A stretch of 64,000 bases of DNA from Hydractinia symbiolongicarpus. Taxonomy: Eukaryota; Cnidaria; Hydrozoa; Anthoathecata; Hydractiniidae. Below the pieces are notes generated by a model that saw only the letters and a program-made list of their open reading frames with translations, ran no database searches and was not told the DNA's origin. A program made the translations under genes and the position numbers. Positions 38,106 to 49,139 of this stretch are shown here, in pieces. The stretch's first letter is position 1. Each line of letters opens with the position of its first letter. Location of the stretch: assembly GCF_029227915.1 (NCBI RefSeq), contig NC_079884.1:24614001-24678000 (forward strand), read 5' to 3'.

Positions 38106-41100
38106 AACTAATTTTGCAAGATTAGCACCAAAGCCAATTTGCCTACTCTGTTATGTATAAGGGTAGCAGGAATCTCTCCCCCTACAGCTATGTACATGGT
38201 TGCCATAGTAACTCCCTAGTAAAGGGTTACCAGAGAATTTTGAATCCAAGTTTTTGACACCACACCGTTATTTTATCAATGCAAATACCTTTTTTGCAGC
38301 ATTATTCTATCTAATTGCTGAAATTAAATTTTGAATTAAATTCTGAATAAAAAGAATAAAAATAACCACAGTTTGAAATTTACTTTGCTTCTATTTTGAG
38401 AAGCAAAGTGAATTTCAACCTCTGTAAGTATTTGTAATTTATTAACATTTCTGGCAAAATAATGCTGCTGTAGGTTTTAAGATGTGTGCATAAACTCCAT
38501 CAGTGTACATAGGTAACTACCAATCAACATTTACATTCTAGCTGTCATTGTAATAAAGCAAGGTCAAGAAATATTTTAGTCCTGCCATCAATCAATTCTG
38601 CACAAGTTTACATGTTTGATGTGGGCACAGATGAGAGAGCACCAAAGTTAAAGCATGTGAGTAACTCTTAAGGTTAAGGCTGTATTTGTTTGTGGATGAT
38701 TAATGTATTGTCTGTATATTAATTATTTTTATTGTCTGTCTGTCTTTGCTCGGTTTTATACAAACACACTAGCAAATTTCATATGTATAAGGACAGGTGA
38801 ACTTGTGGATTTTTCACAGGTGTAGAACTAGACATGTATAGTTCTAATTTAAGACAAGGTTAATATTAAATTTTTAAACTTTGCTTATGTCAAGATATCA
38901 TTAAGACTGTTAGCCCACACTGCAAAAAAGTTTTTATATTGTGCAAAATATTCAAAGAAAGAATTTTGTGCTTACTACCATATCAATTGTTGATGTCAGA
39001 AGGTCAATTGGACTTCTTTCAACATATATATACATATATACATATTATAAGATATAAAGACACAACTTCTTTTTTTGTCCTCTGTACCATGAAAAATATC
39101 ATTTTTAGTCTTTGGATCCCTCAATGAAATACATTAGTTTAGTTACTTTGTTTTTTTTTACTACATTTTTCTTCTCGTTCAACAGGTGGTAACGAATGAA
39201 GAAATGCTGGAAAAGGCAAACTTGACTAATCTTCACACAACGCATTGTCTTGCTGATGGAAATATTATGATTAGTAGTATGGGTGACAAAGATGGAAATG
39301 GCAAAGGTCTGCAACATTTCTGTGGTGGTGGTGAAACTATGTATTGGTTTCATTATTATACAACTGGGCATTAACTTTTTATAGCCCTGTTGTAATTCAT
39401 TAACAGCTCAAATATGAATCTGAATTTCGACCCTCCCCTCTGCATATTATAGGCCAACCCCTACTGTTATATTACCAAGAGTATTAAAGTCAGAAAACAT
39501 GTGCTTATATGATTTGTTGTTTAGCATTTTAAATTGTGAAAGCATTGATTCACAATTGTTTGCGAACACGTAAAAAATCCTGGGCAGATGTAATCTATTT
39601 TATATCTTAATTTTATGTTTTGATAATGAAAGAATACATTTTGAGATTCAATCGCTAAAATGAACTATTGATGAATCGCGAAATTTTCTGCACGTGAATT
39701 ACTTATATTAATTAATCATATTAAATTGTAGGTAGCTTTGCACTGATAAATGGCGAATCATTTGAAGTTCTTGGAACATGGCAAAAGAAAGGTGAAGAAA
39801 CTCCTTTTGGGTATGACTTCTGGTATCAACCGCGTCATAATGTTATGGTTAGCTCGGAATGGGGAGCACCGAAGGCGTTTTTGCATGGCTTTAACCCAGC
39901 CCATGTTGCTGAAGGTACGTACACTAAAGCAATTCTCATAATAACTTTGCAGTAGTAATAGTGTGTAGCTAAAAGCCTGTTACAAAAAATTATTCTGTCT
40001 CTAAAATGTTTGTGGAATTGAGTTTAATATGTTACGAACTTTAAAGATTCTTTTTTATAAAGATCTTGTTCAGGAGTTGGTATGTACATTTTCTATATGT
40101 TTACTCTTCAACTTCTTTTTAAGTATTAACAAGTTCAGTTGCCAAAACCAATGGCTTACATCTGTTAAGTGTTTTATCTTGGGTAATAAAACCTCGATTT
40201 CAATATTTAAATGTTAAAAACACATGAACTTTTTTGAGGTTAGGTCTGTCTTTAGTGCAATCATGGTGCAATATACAAGTGAAGTGAAATATTTTATAAA
40301 AACATTTTAATATTATATTAAAGGAATTCACTTTCGCGAAGTTATTTTTTATTTTAACGAGAAACTAATTTTTCCGTCCTATTAATTTGCGTTCATTTTG
40401 CAAAATTGATGACTTTTTCTTAATTTTTACTTCTTATATATATATTATGTATAGTGCTAGGTTAATCAGGATGAAGTAATTCTTTCTTCAGGAAAAAAAA
40501 TCTAGATTTCACAAGAAAATTTCTTGACTATCAAGATAGATAGATAAATGTGCATATTTTAAATGGCTAGTCTCACAAATATCAAGGGATATACCCTTAT
40601 ATTATTTTCAGGAGGGGCCATAACTTGGATGGGGGAGTCCTAAATGCTCATTTTGAGCTACGCAGACCCAATTAGGGTGCGGCCCTACTAGACAACTCTG
40701 TGCAACATCCAATGGCCCACACGGTGCCATCTCCCAAAAATTTTCAATAATTGAGAGGAATTCCAAATTTGAAAAAGTTTACTTTCTTAAGTTGACTCAG
40801 TATACTTATTTATATTGACAAATATTTGGCACCCAGTGTTCCTTTCACTTGTCTTTGTTTGCTGAATGCGGGTTTAACTTGTTTTCAGGCTTATACGGTC
40901 ACCAAATTCACATTTGGGATTGGAAGGAGAAAAGCTACGTCAAGTCAATTGATCTTGCGCCAGACGGACAAATTCCTTTGGAAATCCGATTCCTTCATGA
41001 TCCAGATTCAAACATTGGTTTTGTAGGATGTGCTTTAAGCGGGACTGTATTTAGAATTTATCAAGATGAGGTACCAATTTTTACGCCTAGATATAAATTA

Positions 41101-43804
41101 GTATTTAACATGATATGTCTTAGTGACAATTTTCAAGCTGTTTCCAAACCTCTGTAGCGCTTAATAAAGGTTAGGGTTGGGCGAGATCATAAATTGATAG
41201 CCTTGTTTATACCAGTTACCTTTTATAAGGCTTTAAACCAATGTTTACGATTTGTGAGATTCTTTTTCGTTTCTTTATAGAAAAAAGAATGGCAGGCCGA
41301 AAAAGTAATATCAGTCCCTGCACAGAAGGTAGAAGGCTGGGCACTACCCGAAATGCCTTGTAAGTGTATGCCTTATATTTCAAATTCTCAAATTATTCTA
41401 TGTTTTTTTGATTGGGCTATCGCGTTTGAATGCGCGTTCCATTAACTGATACGCAACTTTTAGCTGTGACGATATGATTACGACAGTGAGCTGCATCATC
41501 AAACAAATGTCTTTGTAACAATTTTATTCTTCTTTTCATTCCCTCGTAAACGAAATCATTTTCAGTTAAAAAATTGTGAGCAGTTGTAACAATTTTAGTC
41601 TTCTTTATTTCCCTTCTCAACAAAATTACTTACGATTAAAACAATATGAGAATTGTAACAATCTTCTTCCTTATTATCCTCGTCAACAAAATCACTTTCA
41701 ATTAAAAAATTGTGAGAAATTGTATAGGAAATCATTTTCGATTGAAAAATTGTGAGGAATTGTAACAATTTTGTAAATTGTAGTTATTTCATTTTTAGGA
41801 AACAAGAGAAACCAGTTGTCAATAAACCCATTATTATCAAAATAAAAATACATATTTTCTGATTTACGTTATTGCTATTCAAATTCTTTTTCATAAGTTG
41901 TTATAAGCATTCGTTAATTTCCTTCGTGTTAATTTCGTGATCGTTAATTTTGTACCTGAAATTATTTTCTTGAATTAATGTATACACGTTTTATTATAAG
42001 CAGGTCCATTCTTAGCTGAAACCTCAGTTGCTGCGGACCAAATTTTATTTCAGTTCTAAAGCTGCTAAGAAGTTGCTAATCGTACTATTTATGTTTTCTA
42101 AATTTAAACATTTTACTATCAAAGGTAGTTGTACAGACAGAGTAAACTTTAACGCAAGAACTAACACATGTTCTGTTTTTGTAAAAATTATATTAAGAAA
42201 GAACCATGAATCTGCCACATCTTCATTTTATACAAGCGCTATATAGATATAAAGAAAGTCTCACGAACCCTAGCGACTCTGGGAAACATGGTAAAAAGCT
42301 TAATTTTCACTTTAAATTTGCTCATTCGCAAAAAAGAATTACGTTTTTACCACGTGAAGAATAGTAAAAATATTACTATTCTTCACGTGGTAAAAACGTA
42401 ATTCTTTTTTGCGAATGAGCAAATTTACGGAATTTCGCGAGTATTAAATCTAAAAAACAAAACAGAAAAAGCAAGAGTAGGGTGAAAAGATATTTGTGCT
42501 ATGTTAAGGCACCTCAAAGAATTAGGCTAATATTTATAATTTTTGTCCTGTCTAGCGTTGATCACGGATATTTTGATTTCAATGGACGACAAATACTTAT
42601 TTGTAAGCAACTGGATACAAGGTGATATACGACAGTACGACATCACCGACACAAAAAATCCAAAACTTGTTGGGCAGGTAAATACTTGATTCACATCATA
42701 ACATGTTCTCTAGTTAATGTTCAGCGTGCTACCTTTACTTTTACCCATGCCTCTCTTAACATTGTGGCAATGTCATTTGTATTTCTATATCTCATTTTAA
42801 TGTATAAAACAAAAACAAAAAAATGATTGTCGATAATGGTACTATTTTTAGAAATTCCTTTAAACCATAAAATAATAAACTAGCTTGTCAAGATTGTGCT
42901 TTTGGACCTATTTTTGAAAGTGATTCAAATTTGTTTACTCTTGAACTCACATTTAAAGACAGTAATGCATAAGCACTGAACTTTTTTTGTTGTTGTTGTT
43001 GTTTATTCGTGCGGAGTGCCTGCCCCTAAAAAGGTTGGCACGTTTGGTTTGTGATTATTACTGTACAACAACACGTTTCTTTCTTTCAGTTTTACATTAA
43101 CGGTAGTCTAGTGAGTGATGGTGGTGTGAAGGTTATTGAGGGGGATTTCAAACAGCCAGACCCTGTGTTCATCAAAGAAAAACGCATCCATGGCGGTCCG
43201 CAAATGATACAGCTTAGTCTGGACGGAAAACGTCTTTATGTGACAACTTCGTTGTTCTCGGCATGGGATCGACAATTTTATCCGGAATTAACTAAGTAAG
43301 TCAACCTTTGAATTCTTTGTTTTACTTTAACTAATAATAATACTTAAATAATGACATGCACGTCAGGATTTTAAACAGTTTCGGCGCTTTATAAAAAAGG
43401 TAAGTACAGGTGTTTCTGCATCCTGCTTAAACATTTGCTGTTATGCTGAGTACGTGAAAAAAATAACAAGAAATGCAACAAATGACGCATCTGTTCAGAG
43501 TCCGTGCGTATATACATGGTACTGTAATAATGTTTTCTTCAGTTATCCGTTAGTGTTTTTTTCAAAGAAGAGTAAACGTAAAAATTGTGAGTTTTTCCAC
43601 ATCACTTATTGGATTCTGTTTTACATACCGATTCTATTTAGAAATGGTTCGATGTTGGTGCAAGTTGATGTAGACAATGTGAACGGTGGCTTAAAATTGA
43701 ACCCGGATTTGTGCATCGATCTAGGCGTGGAACCTGATGGACCAGCTTTTGCTCATGAAATTCGCTATCCTGGTGGTGACTGCACTTCAGATATTTGGTT
43801 GTAA
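37388..43804 (+). CDS. Selenium-binding protein 1 (methanethiol oxidase), first exon not found
   Basis: Exons are 37388-37548, 37698-37768, 38542-38656, 39186-39306, 39732-39914, 40889-41070, 41281-41359, 42556-42677, 43090-43295 and 43642-43804. All junctions keep phase and together give about 467 residues, against 472 in human SELENBP1. Hallmarks are [29 protein letters not shown] (the Cys linked to selenium binding), [54 protein letters not shown] and the C-terminal ELRYPGGDC-like end with stop at 43802. The family oxidises methanethiol to hydrogen sulfide, hydrogen peroxide and formaldehyde in the cytosol. The first visible exon starts in phase 1, so a short upstream exon with the ATG is expected. 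Alternatively, the in-frame ATG at 37342 (or 31863 in copy 1) would add 15 residues read through the pyrimidine tract. Confidence 0.92.
38106..38541 (+). other. Unique intron sequence with a hairpin, SELENBP1
   Basis: Beyond the duplication border the intron leading to exon 3 is unique. It holds an 18-bp inverted repeat (38375-38416, GAAATTTACTTTGCTTCT and its reverse complement with one mismatch) around a 6-base loop. No coding signal is seen. Confidence 0.6.
41513..41775. repeat. ~70-bp minisatellite in a SELENBP1 intron
   Basis: Roughly four diverged units each begin TTGTAACAATTTT and end AATTGTGAG, including TCATTTTCAGTTAAAAAA-like cores. Units begin near 41513, 41585, 41655 and 41722, the last shortened. 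It lies in the 1.2-kb intron between 41359 and 42556. Confidence 0.6.
42314..42426. repeat. Perfect palindrome with 54-bp arms
   Basis: Arms 42314-42367 and 42373-42426 are exact reverse complements around the 5-base spacer AAATA. The arm includes CTCATTCGCAAAAAAG and TACCACGTGAAGAATAG. It lies in the same SELENBP1 intron as the minisatellite. Its arms show no mismatch, so it is either recent, actively homogenised or selected. In RNA it would form a 54-bp hairpin. Confidence 0.95.
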
Positions 43805-44806
43805 ACAAAACACATTTGTTTTGTTTTGTTTTGTTTTGTTCTTTCTTATTATTACTTATATTATTTTATTACTCGTGTTTGAAAGCTTTAATTGAACGTA
43901 TACCTAAACCCTTCTTAAGATTTATATGTTAGAATTATTAGGTGTTGGGGAGTAAAAACATGGTTATTTCGAGGAAAAGCCCTTAATGGTTGCTTCATTC
44001 AGGTAAATGGTATGTTCCTCTCATTTAATTTTTTCAGACTACTTATCTGATATAATAACTGGAAAAACAAATGAGATGGATGTTTCAACTTGAATGCTTT
44101 GCTCGTCTCATTAAAATAATAAATAAGGAGGAAGATTTTTGTATTCTACAGCACTTTAACACTACCAGACAAAGTGGGTTTCCACTGTTCCTTTTAAAAA
44201 TACATATTTTTTATTAATCTTTACTATATTTTTATTTTTATATATCATAGTATATTTTTCTATAGCAGGGATATTTGTATCATTTTAACAAAAAAAATCT
44301 ATTATCTATTTATTTTTTTATCTATGTTCCTCATGATTTCTATATTTTTCATAACATTTATATTTATTTAAATTTTCTTAAGCCGCATTCACATGCACGT
44401 TCATTTTTTCGACTTGGGATGTTACGCATGTTACGTAAGAAGCATCTCCTAACGTAAAAAATTCCGTTAGCTCTCACGTAAAAACTTTTGTACATGTAAA
44501 TGCGGCTTTATAAAATTAGTATGCACTATTGCTCAGTGTTAAGCACCTTAAGAACAACATATAACCTTACATCGTCAGGTAATAAAAAAAATTGTGGAAA
44601 CATGAATTAAGTATAGATATGCTAAAATCCTTGTATGCAATTCTCAAGAGGACATGCACGTAAATGGAATGAAAGCTATAATACAAAATAAATATTACTA
44701 TGTTACGCCATTATGAAACAATAAAAGTCTCTTAGATTCAACTTGCTAGTTTAGAGTTGTCCTAAGAGATTTAATATAAAAAATTTTTGTTTTGGGAACT
44801 GTACAG
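43805..44806. other. SELENBP1 3' flank
   Basis: The region starts with a TTTTG pentamer microsatellite (about 43816-43842) just after the stop codon. The rest is AT-rich. A possible polyadenylation signal could be one of several AATAAA-like strings, none decisive. I see no further gene before 44807. Confidence 0.5.
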
Positions 44807-45613
44807 ATAATTTCCCAGTTGAAGGAAAGTCCATCATTCAATACAACATGCTCGGACCAACGTATATCGGCATTTCTGTCTCTACAATATATTTCTGACC
44901 ACACGAACAGGTAACTTTCATAAATAACGCATGTATATGCTGCCTAAAAAGGAAAGAGAGAATGTATTTTTTTGTTTTCCAAAGCACTATGAAAATAAAA
45001 ATTCCTTGTAAATGAATATTTTTGCAACTTCTACATTTCTAGTACAATAGGGCAGCTATCTTTTTCCTTTCTTCAAATAGCCAGTCAGTTATAACTTATT
45101 CTTCCTAAAATCTGTTGAAATATCTGATTATGTTATTGACAAGCCAATAAGGATATCTTGCTTTCTTACATTTGTATTTAATACACTCAATTTCTTCTCC
45201 AAAACAGTTACTTTTTTGCCCCATCTAGGTCAGCGAATGCAAAAGCGTTTATATCGTTTCAGTACTGCAGAGTGTCACTTATAATCTTTTCTGTGGACAT
45301 TGGTTTTGCAGCCGTTGCCATCTGGAATAATTTCTATGTCGAGAAAACAAGAGGATTCACTTCCATTGTTAACTTAATGTTTGGGTACTAATCATTAAGT
45401 AAATTGAACAGAGTATCTGGCGCGTTCCTTTCCTGTTTAGCACAGGTTTAATCTACATGACGTTTATATAGTTTCGGATTAATTCCTTCGATTTACTACG
45501 TCTTTTTCCTTCTTAGCTATGTACGTGTTGACAAAAACTATCGAAATAGGGACACTCATTGGACAACCATTAATCAAACAACCATTGATCGAAAATATGC
45601 AGTCAGACGATAA
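44807..45613 (+). CDS. Possible small three-exon gene, 5' end missing
   Basis: Three stretches are open and join in phase: 44807-44910 (ends AACAG|GTAACT), 45229-45384 (ends TTTGG|GTACTA) and 45517-45613 (stop TAA at 45611). The joined frame has about 118 codons. The middle exon carries a hydrophobic segment (VSLIIFSVDIGFAAVAIW), a possible membrane span. I recognise no family. The first stretch is also open on the minus strand with a protein-like translation (EIYCRDRNADIRWSEHVVLN), so the strand is not certain and it could be part of a repeat. No ATG was found. Confidence 0.3.
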
Positions 45614-46848
45614 TTTTCGTGGCGCTCTCGAAATATACCCTTCTTACGTAAGGTTGTAACTGTTACACTCATAAATGCTACAATCAACCATAAATGCTGC
45701 AATCAACCATAAATGTCGCAACATCGCCCACAAATGTCGCACATCAACCATAAATGTTGCAAATTAAAAATTCACTTTTTTTCATAAATGTCGCACAGAA
45801 TTTCGTCATTAACCATAAATGTCGCCTTTTTTTAAACGAAATTTGAAATTGCATTATAGAGTTATACTGTATATAAAAACAAACAAAACAAACAAATCAA
45901 ACTGCCTGTACAACAGTTTCGAATTTATATCAAAATGTTGCTTTTTCGTTGTACTTTTTCCCCTTTCCCCTATAATCTTTTTGATTTATTTGAAAGAAAA
46001 GAACACCACACCATTTGGTGTGTTCTTTTCACACAGTATGAACACGGTATGACCAGAACATTAAACATAATATGTGATGATATATAGCGATCAACGTCTC
46101 TGTTGCCAGCAACTGGGATCTCTCAATAAAACAACATAGTCACTTCGAAGTCAAGCGTTAGGATTTTAAAAATGGCAGTACACTGTAAGCAAACACGAGA
46201 GAGAATATGGAGATCAAAGTGAGTTAAGGAACTTTTTGTATTCAGCAGCCACATAAAAAAAATGAATCGCATTCTCAATGTGATATAACTTGGCATATAT
46301 GGAGTGTATTTTTGATAAACAAAATTGAAGAAATAAATTTAACATGTTGTGTGCTTATTGTCTTTTAAGTTATTTAAAACTGTTTTGATAGAACTAACTG
46401 TGAAAGAATCTATATAAATTTGGTAAAAAAATTGTTTACTTCACAGAAGCAAATAAGTCTCCGTTTAAACATGATTAGAAGTGAGAAAATAAGAATTACA
46501 AGAATTTCAGAGTTAATGTTTGCGAATTTGACTCGTATTCGCAAACTTAAATCATCCCGAATTTTTTAGGAACACAAAAGTATACGCAGTTTACCTTTTT
46601 GACTAGTTTGTAATTTTCCTGTAATTTCTTCACGAACTGACGTCTAGTTGTTTTTGCATTTAATTCTAAACCAATTTGGTTGTTAGTAAAACGGATAAGA
46701 TCCCCTTTTTATTACTTAGGCGTATCTTTTTTCTGTTTAACATAAATCAATTTAAAAGGCAGCATGGCATAAGGACAACTAAGGACAATTTAAATTTAAA
46801 TGTCCACAATATCCTTTGATTATTTTTTAACCGCGAAGAAATAAAGTA
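45614..46848. other. Intergenic region with short repeats
   Basis: The region opens with the TAAATGTCGCA repeat cluster and continues as AT-rich sequence. A 77-codon frame at 45819-46052 has no recognisable motif and starts within the repeat cluster, so I do not call it a gene. Confidence 0.5.
45665..45828. repeat. Short tandem/interspersed repeat with TAAATGTCGCA core
   Basis: About seven copies of CATAAATGTCGCAA-like sequence occur. The first four or five are spaced by 19-21 bases (AACCATAAATGCTGCAATCA), and the last two are more widely spaced. The repeat starts right after the candidate three-exon gene. Confidence 0.7.
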
Positions 46849-47672
46849 CAGAAGAGTCTCCATAACTCAAACGGCCAGGGGGAAAAGGAAACCGTTTGAG
46901 TTAAGGAGACGTTCGAGTAGTAGAGGTTTTCAAGTTTTTTCAAAATTTTTCCCTTATCTGCCTATCAGATGAACAAAAACAGTATATTAAGTACGTAGTC
47001 TTACTTATTGGGGGTTCTGGTGTTGGTGAAATACAAAAACAGAGCGTTTTAGTTGCTTTTTGCTCAAGTTTTTTGAAAAAAATCAGTTATAATTGATTGT
47101 TTACAAGTATCATCATAATCTCGTTTGATGTTTTTATTTAAGTCCTTTAGGGAAGCTAACATTTCTTCTCCAAATTTCGAGAAAACGCTTTGGAGCAGTT
47201 CCTTTTTCAAGCTCTTTGAGGGTACCGTATTTTATTTTACAGGACTTATTATCGGCTTTACTTCTTTTTGACCCTGCCACAGACGCCATTGTCAGATTGC
47301 TATGAAATTCTGTTTTTGAAAATTGGTTGAGAAAGCGTTGTCGTTCGAAACACAAACATTCAAATCATGCATTCGAACAATATAAGGCCCACAACACACG
47401 TAAACATTAAAATATGAAAATGATAAAGAGTTAAATGATCAGGAAAATTTATCAATTTTTTTCAAAATGCCACAAAATTCGAGTTATGGAGTCAAAAACC
47501 TTCAAGTGACAAAATAATCTGTTCGACTTAAGGGAACATTCGAGTTATGGAGGTTCGAGTAGTAGAGGTTTTTTTATAAGAGTTTATTAGGAAACTTTCA
47601 CGGTGCCAACGATTTCGTTCGAGTTAAGGAGACGTTCGAGTAATAGAGGTTCGAGTTATGGAGACTCTACTG
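46849..47672. mobile_element. Shortened pogo/Tigger-like DNA transposon
   Basis: The left end CAGAAGAGTCTCCATAACTC and the right end, whose reverse complement starts CAGTAGAGTCTCCATAACTC, form terminal inverted repeats. TA lies on both sides (46847-46848 and 47673-47674), the target duplication expected of Tc1/mariner-pogo elements. Inner repeats of GTTCGAGTAGTAGAGG occur near both ends. The 824-bp length is far below that of an autonomous element, and only a transposase start is left inside. Confidence 0.85.
47134..47355 (-). pseudogene. Pogo/Tigger transposase N-terminal relic
   Basis: The minus-strand frame includes MASVAGSKRSK and KYGTLKELEKGTAPKRF, matching the start of the CENP-B/pipsqueak-type helix-turn-helix of Tigger transposases (SLKxKxxxLKELEKG pattern). 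After that the likely continuation is in another frame and breaks off. There is no DDE catalytic domain within the element, so it cannot be active. Confidence 0.6.
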
Positions 47673-47734
47673 TACAAATAAACATGCTAATTTGTATTGC
47701 TTTAAAATACATTAAATATTGCCTTCAAATCAAA

Positions 47735-47930
47735 GTGTAGAGAAAGTAAAGTTTGTAAAATGTTCTGCGTGTAGCGAAAGTAAACTTTACAAAGCTGTCT
47801 GTGCATACAAAAATCAGCTTTGTAAACCTTTCTGTTTGTAGAGAAAGTCAACTTTGCATAGCTTTTTTTTATAAAAAAAGGTCCACTTTGCAAAATTCTC
47901 TGTGTACAGAGAAAGTCCACTTATGCAAAT
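47735..47930. repeat. 34-bp tandem repeat upstream of GPCR gene
   Basis: About six diverged units of GTGTAGAGAAAGTCAACTTT GCAAAGC-like sequence (34-base period) lie directly before the region shared with the second GPCR. A 72-codon minus frame over it is a by-product. Nothing comparable is seen at the matching place upstream of the 63771 gene. Confidence 0.65.
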
Positions 47931-48239
47931 TAGAAATGCAAATTTTACAAATTGGGAAGTCGTTTTAAATTTGCATATCTCATTTGTTTTTTAACAGAAC
48001 TTTATCCGATGTTTGGTTAAATATAATATCATGTTCCCTTTCTGCAATAGATTATATGTTCCAAAGTTTTCTTCGGAATAAATGTTTATTTGGAGCAGCT
48101 GAGTAAATTCTCCCTTTGAATACTTTTCCTCCATTTACAACATAACTAACACATTGACTGGCTTAGCATATAGGTTACTACGCTCGCTATAACATTTTAA
48201 TTTTAACATAAGAAAAGCATTTGACAGAAATTGATATAG
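47931..48239 (+). promoter_or_regulatory. Upstream region shared by the two GPCR genes
   Basis: The stretch aligns by eye with 63435-63770: GGAAGTCGTT, then TTTGTTTTTT followed by AACAG or CATAG and AACTTTAT, then GCAGCTGAGTAA, then the start codon about 240-270 bases later. The pyrimidine-AG sequence (AG at 47996-47997 and 63497-63498) looks like a splice acceptor, so the 5' untranslated leader may be spliced. Regulation itself is not visible. Confidence 0.5.
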
Positions 48240-49139
48240 ATGGAAGATCATTCGCAGAATAAATCATCGTCGTTTAATTCGTCATCTGTTTCCACAACTC
48301 CAACTGGATATATTTGCTTCGTAACTTCGTGGATGAATAGTGGGAAAATCAAATATTCAATTCTAACCACATCAGGTGTTCTAATACTCCTAATACTTTT
48401 CATTAACACTATATTGATTCGATTGTTGAGAAAACAAAGAAACAGTAAAGTCACCAAATCATTTTTAATATTGAGTATATCAGATCTTGGTGTAGGGATA
48501 CTCTCCTTACCTGCTATGATGCTTCTTGATGTTGGTATTAAACGAGAATTGTTATGCAATATGTACCCATATGTAATTTTTTTTACCATGTTTCCGTTTT
48601 CATTTTCATTAGCGATGACAATGGCAATATCAATAGATAGATGCATGTTGATCACTACTCCAAACTTTCACTTGAAATTTGGTAAATACTATTTTAAATG
48701 TGTAATACCGGGAATGCTATTTGCTTCGGTAACTGCTAGTTTTCTGTCTGCAGTAAATGTAACAAGAACTGCAAATCATATTCATTTTTCATTGGTTCTC
48801 ACTCTCGGTATAATAATTATCCTGATTAGTTCTTCTCAGATTTATCTAATCTGGTATGTTCGACAAAGAATGGCAAAAGTGGATGCTTATCGTCACTCTA
48901 GTATAAATTATCAAAGACGGACGATTGTTACAGTAGCAATGTTATTCTTTTGTGCTGTTTTGTGTAACATGCCGTATTTTGTTTGGTTTCTCTTGCCAAT
49001 TCTTAATATAAGCAATGTACAGTTTGACTCGAGTGAACGGTCGCCAACTACATGGTTCACCTTTTTGATGTACTCAAATTCGTTGTTAAATTCTATCATC
49101 ATCCTGAAAAGAAGTTCTAAATTTAGAGAAAATAATTAA
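48240..49139 (+). CDS. Rhodopsin-class (class A) G protein-coupled receptor, intronless
   Basis: The 299-residue frame has seven hydrophobic spans, at about 40-62, 72-95, 107-135, 152-174, 183-206, 227-252 and 270-289. Class A marks are Asn56 in TM1, Asp82 in TM2 (ISDLGVG), Cys106 before TM3, Asp133-Arg134-Cys135 in place of DRY at the end of TM3, Pro245 in TM6 and NSLLN in place of NPxxY in TM7. The N-tail has Asn-linked glycosylation sites (NKS, NSS). There is no Cys in the second outer loop to pair with Cys106. The third inner loop is short. The start is supported by the shared MExxSQ beginning in the second gene at 63771. Ligand unknown; probably a lineage-specific orphan receptor. Confidence 0.88.
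   Translation: MEDHSQNKSSSFNSSSVSTTPTGYICFVTSWMNSGKIKYSILTTSGVLILLILFINTILIRLLRKQRNSKVTKSFLILSISDLGVGILSLPAMMLLDVGIKRELLCNMYPYVIFFTMFPFSFSLAMTMAISIDRCMLITTPNFHLKFGKYYFKCVIPGMLFASVTASFLSAVNVTRTANHIHFSLVLTLGIIIILISSSQIYLIWYVRQRMAKVDAYRHSSINYQRRTIVTVAMLFFCAVLCNMPYFVWFLLPILNISNVQFDSSERSPTTWFTFLMYSNSLLNSIIILKRSSKFRENN

Noticed and set aside
43816-43842. TTTTG pentamer run, and TTG run at 42990, TA run at 55768-55790
   Set aside because: Ordinary microsatellites with nothing further of interest.
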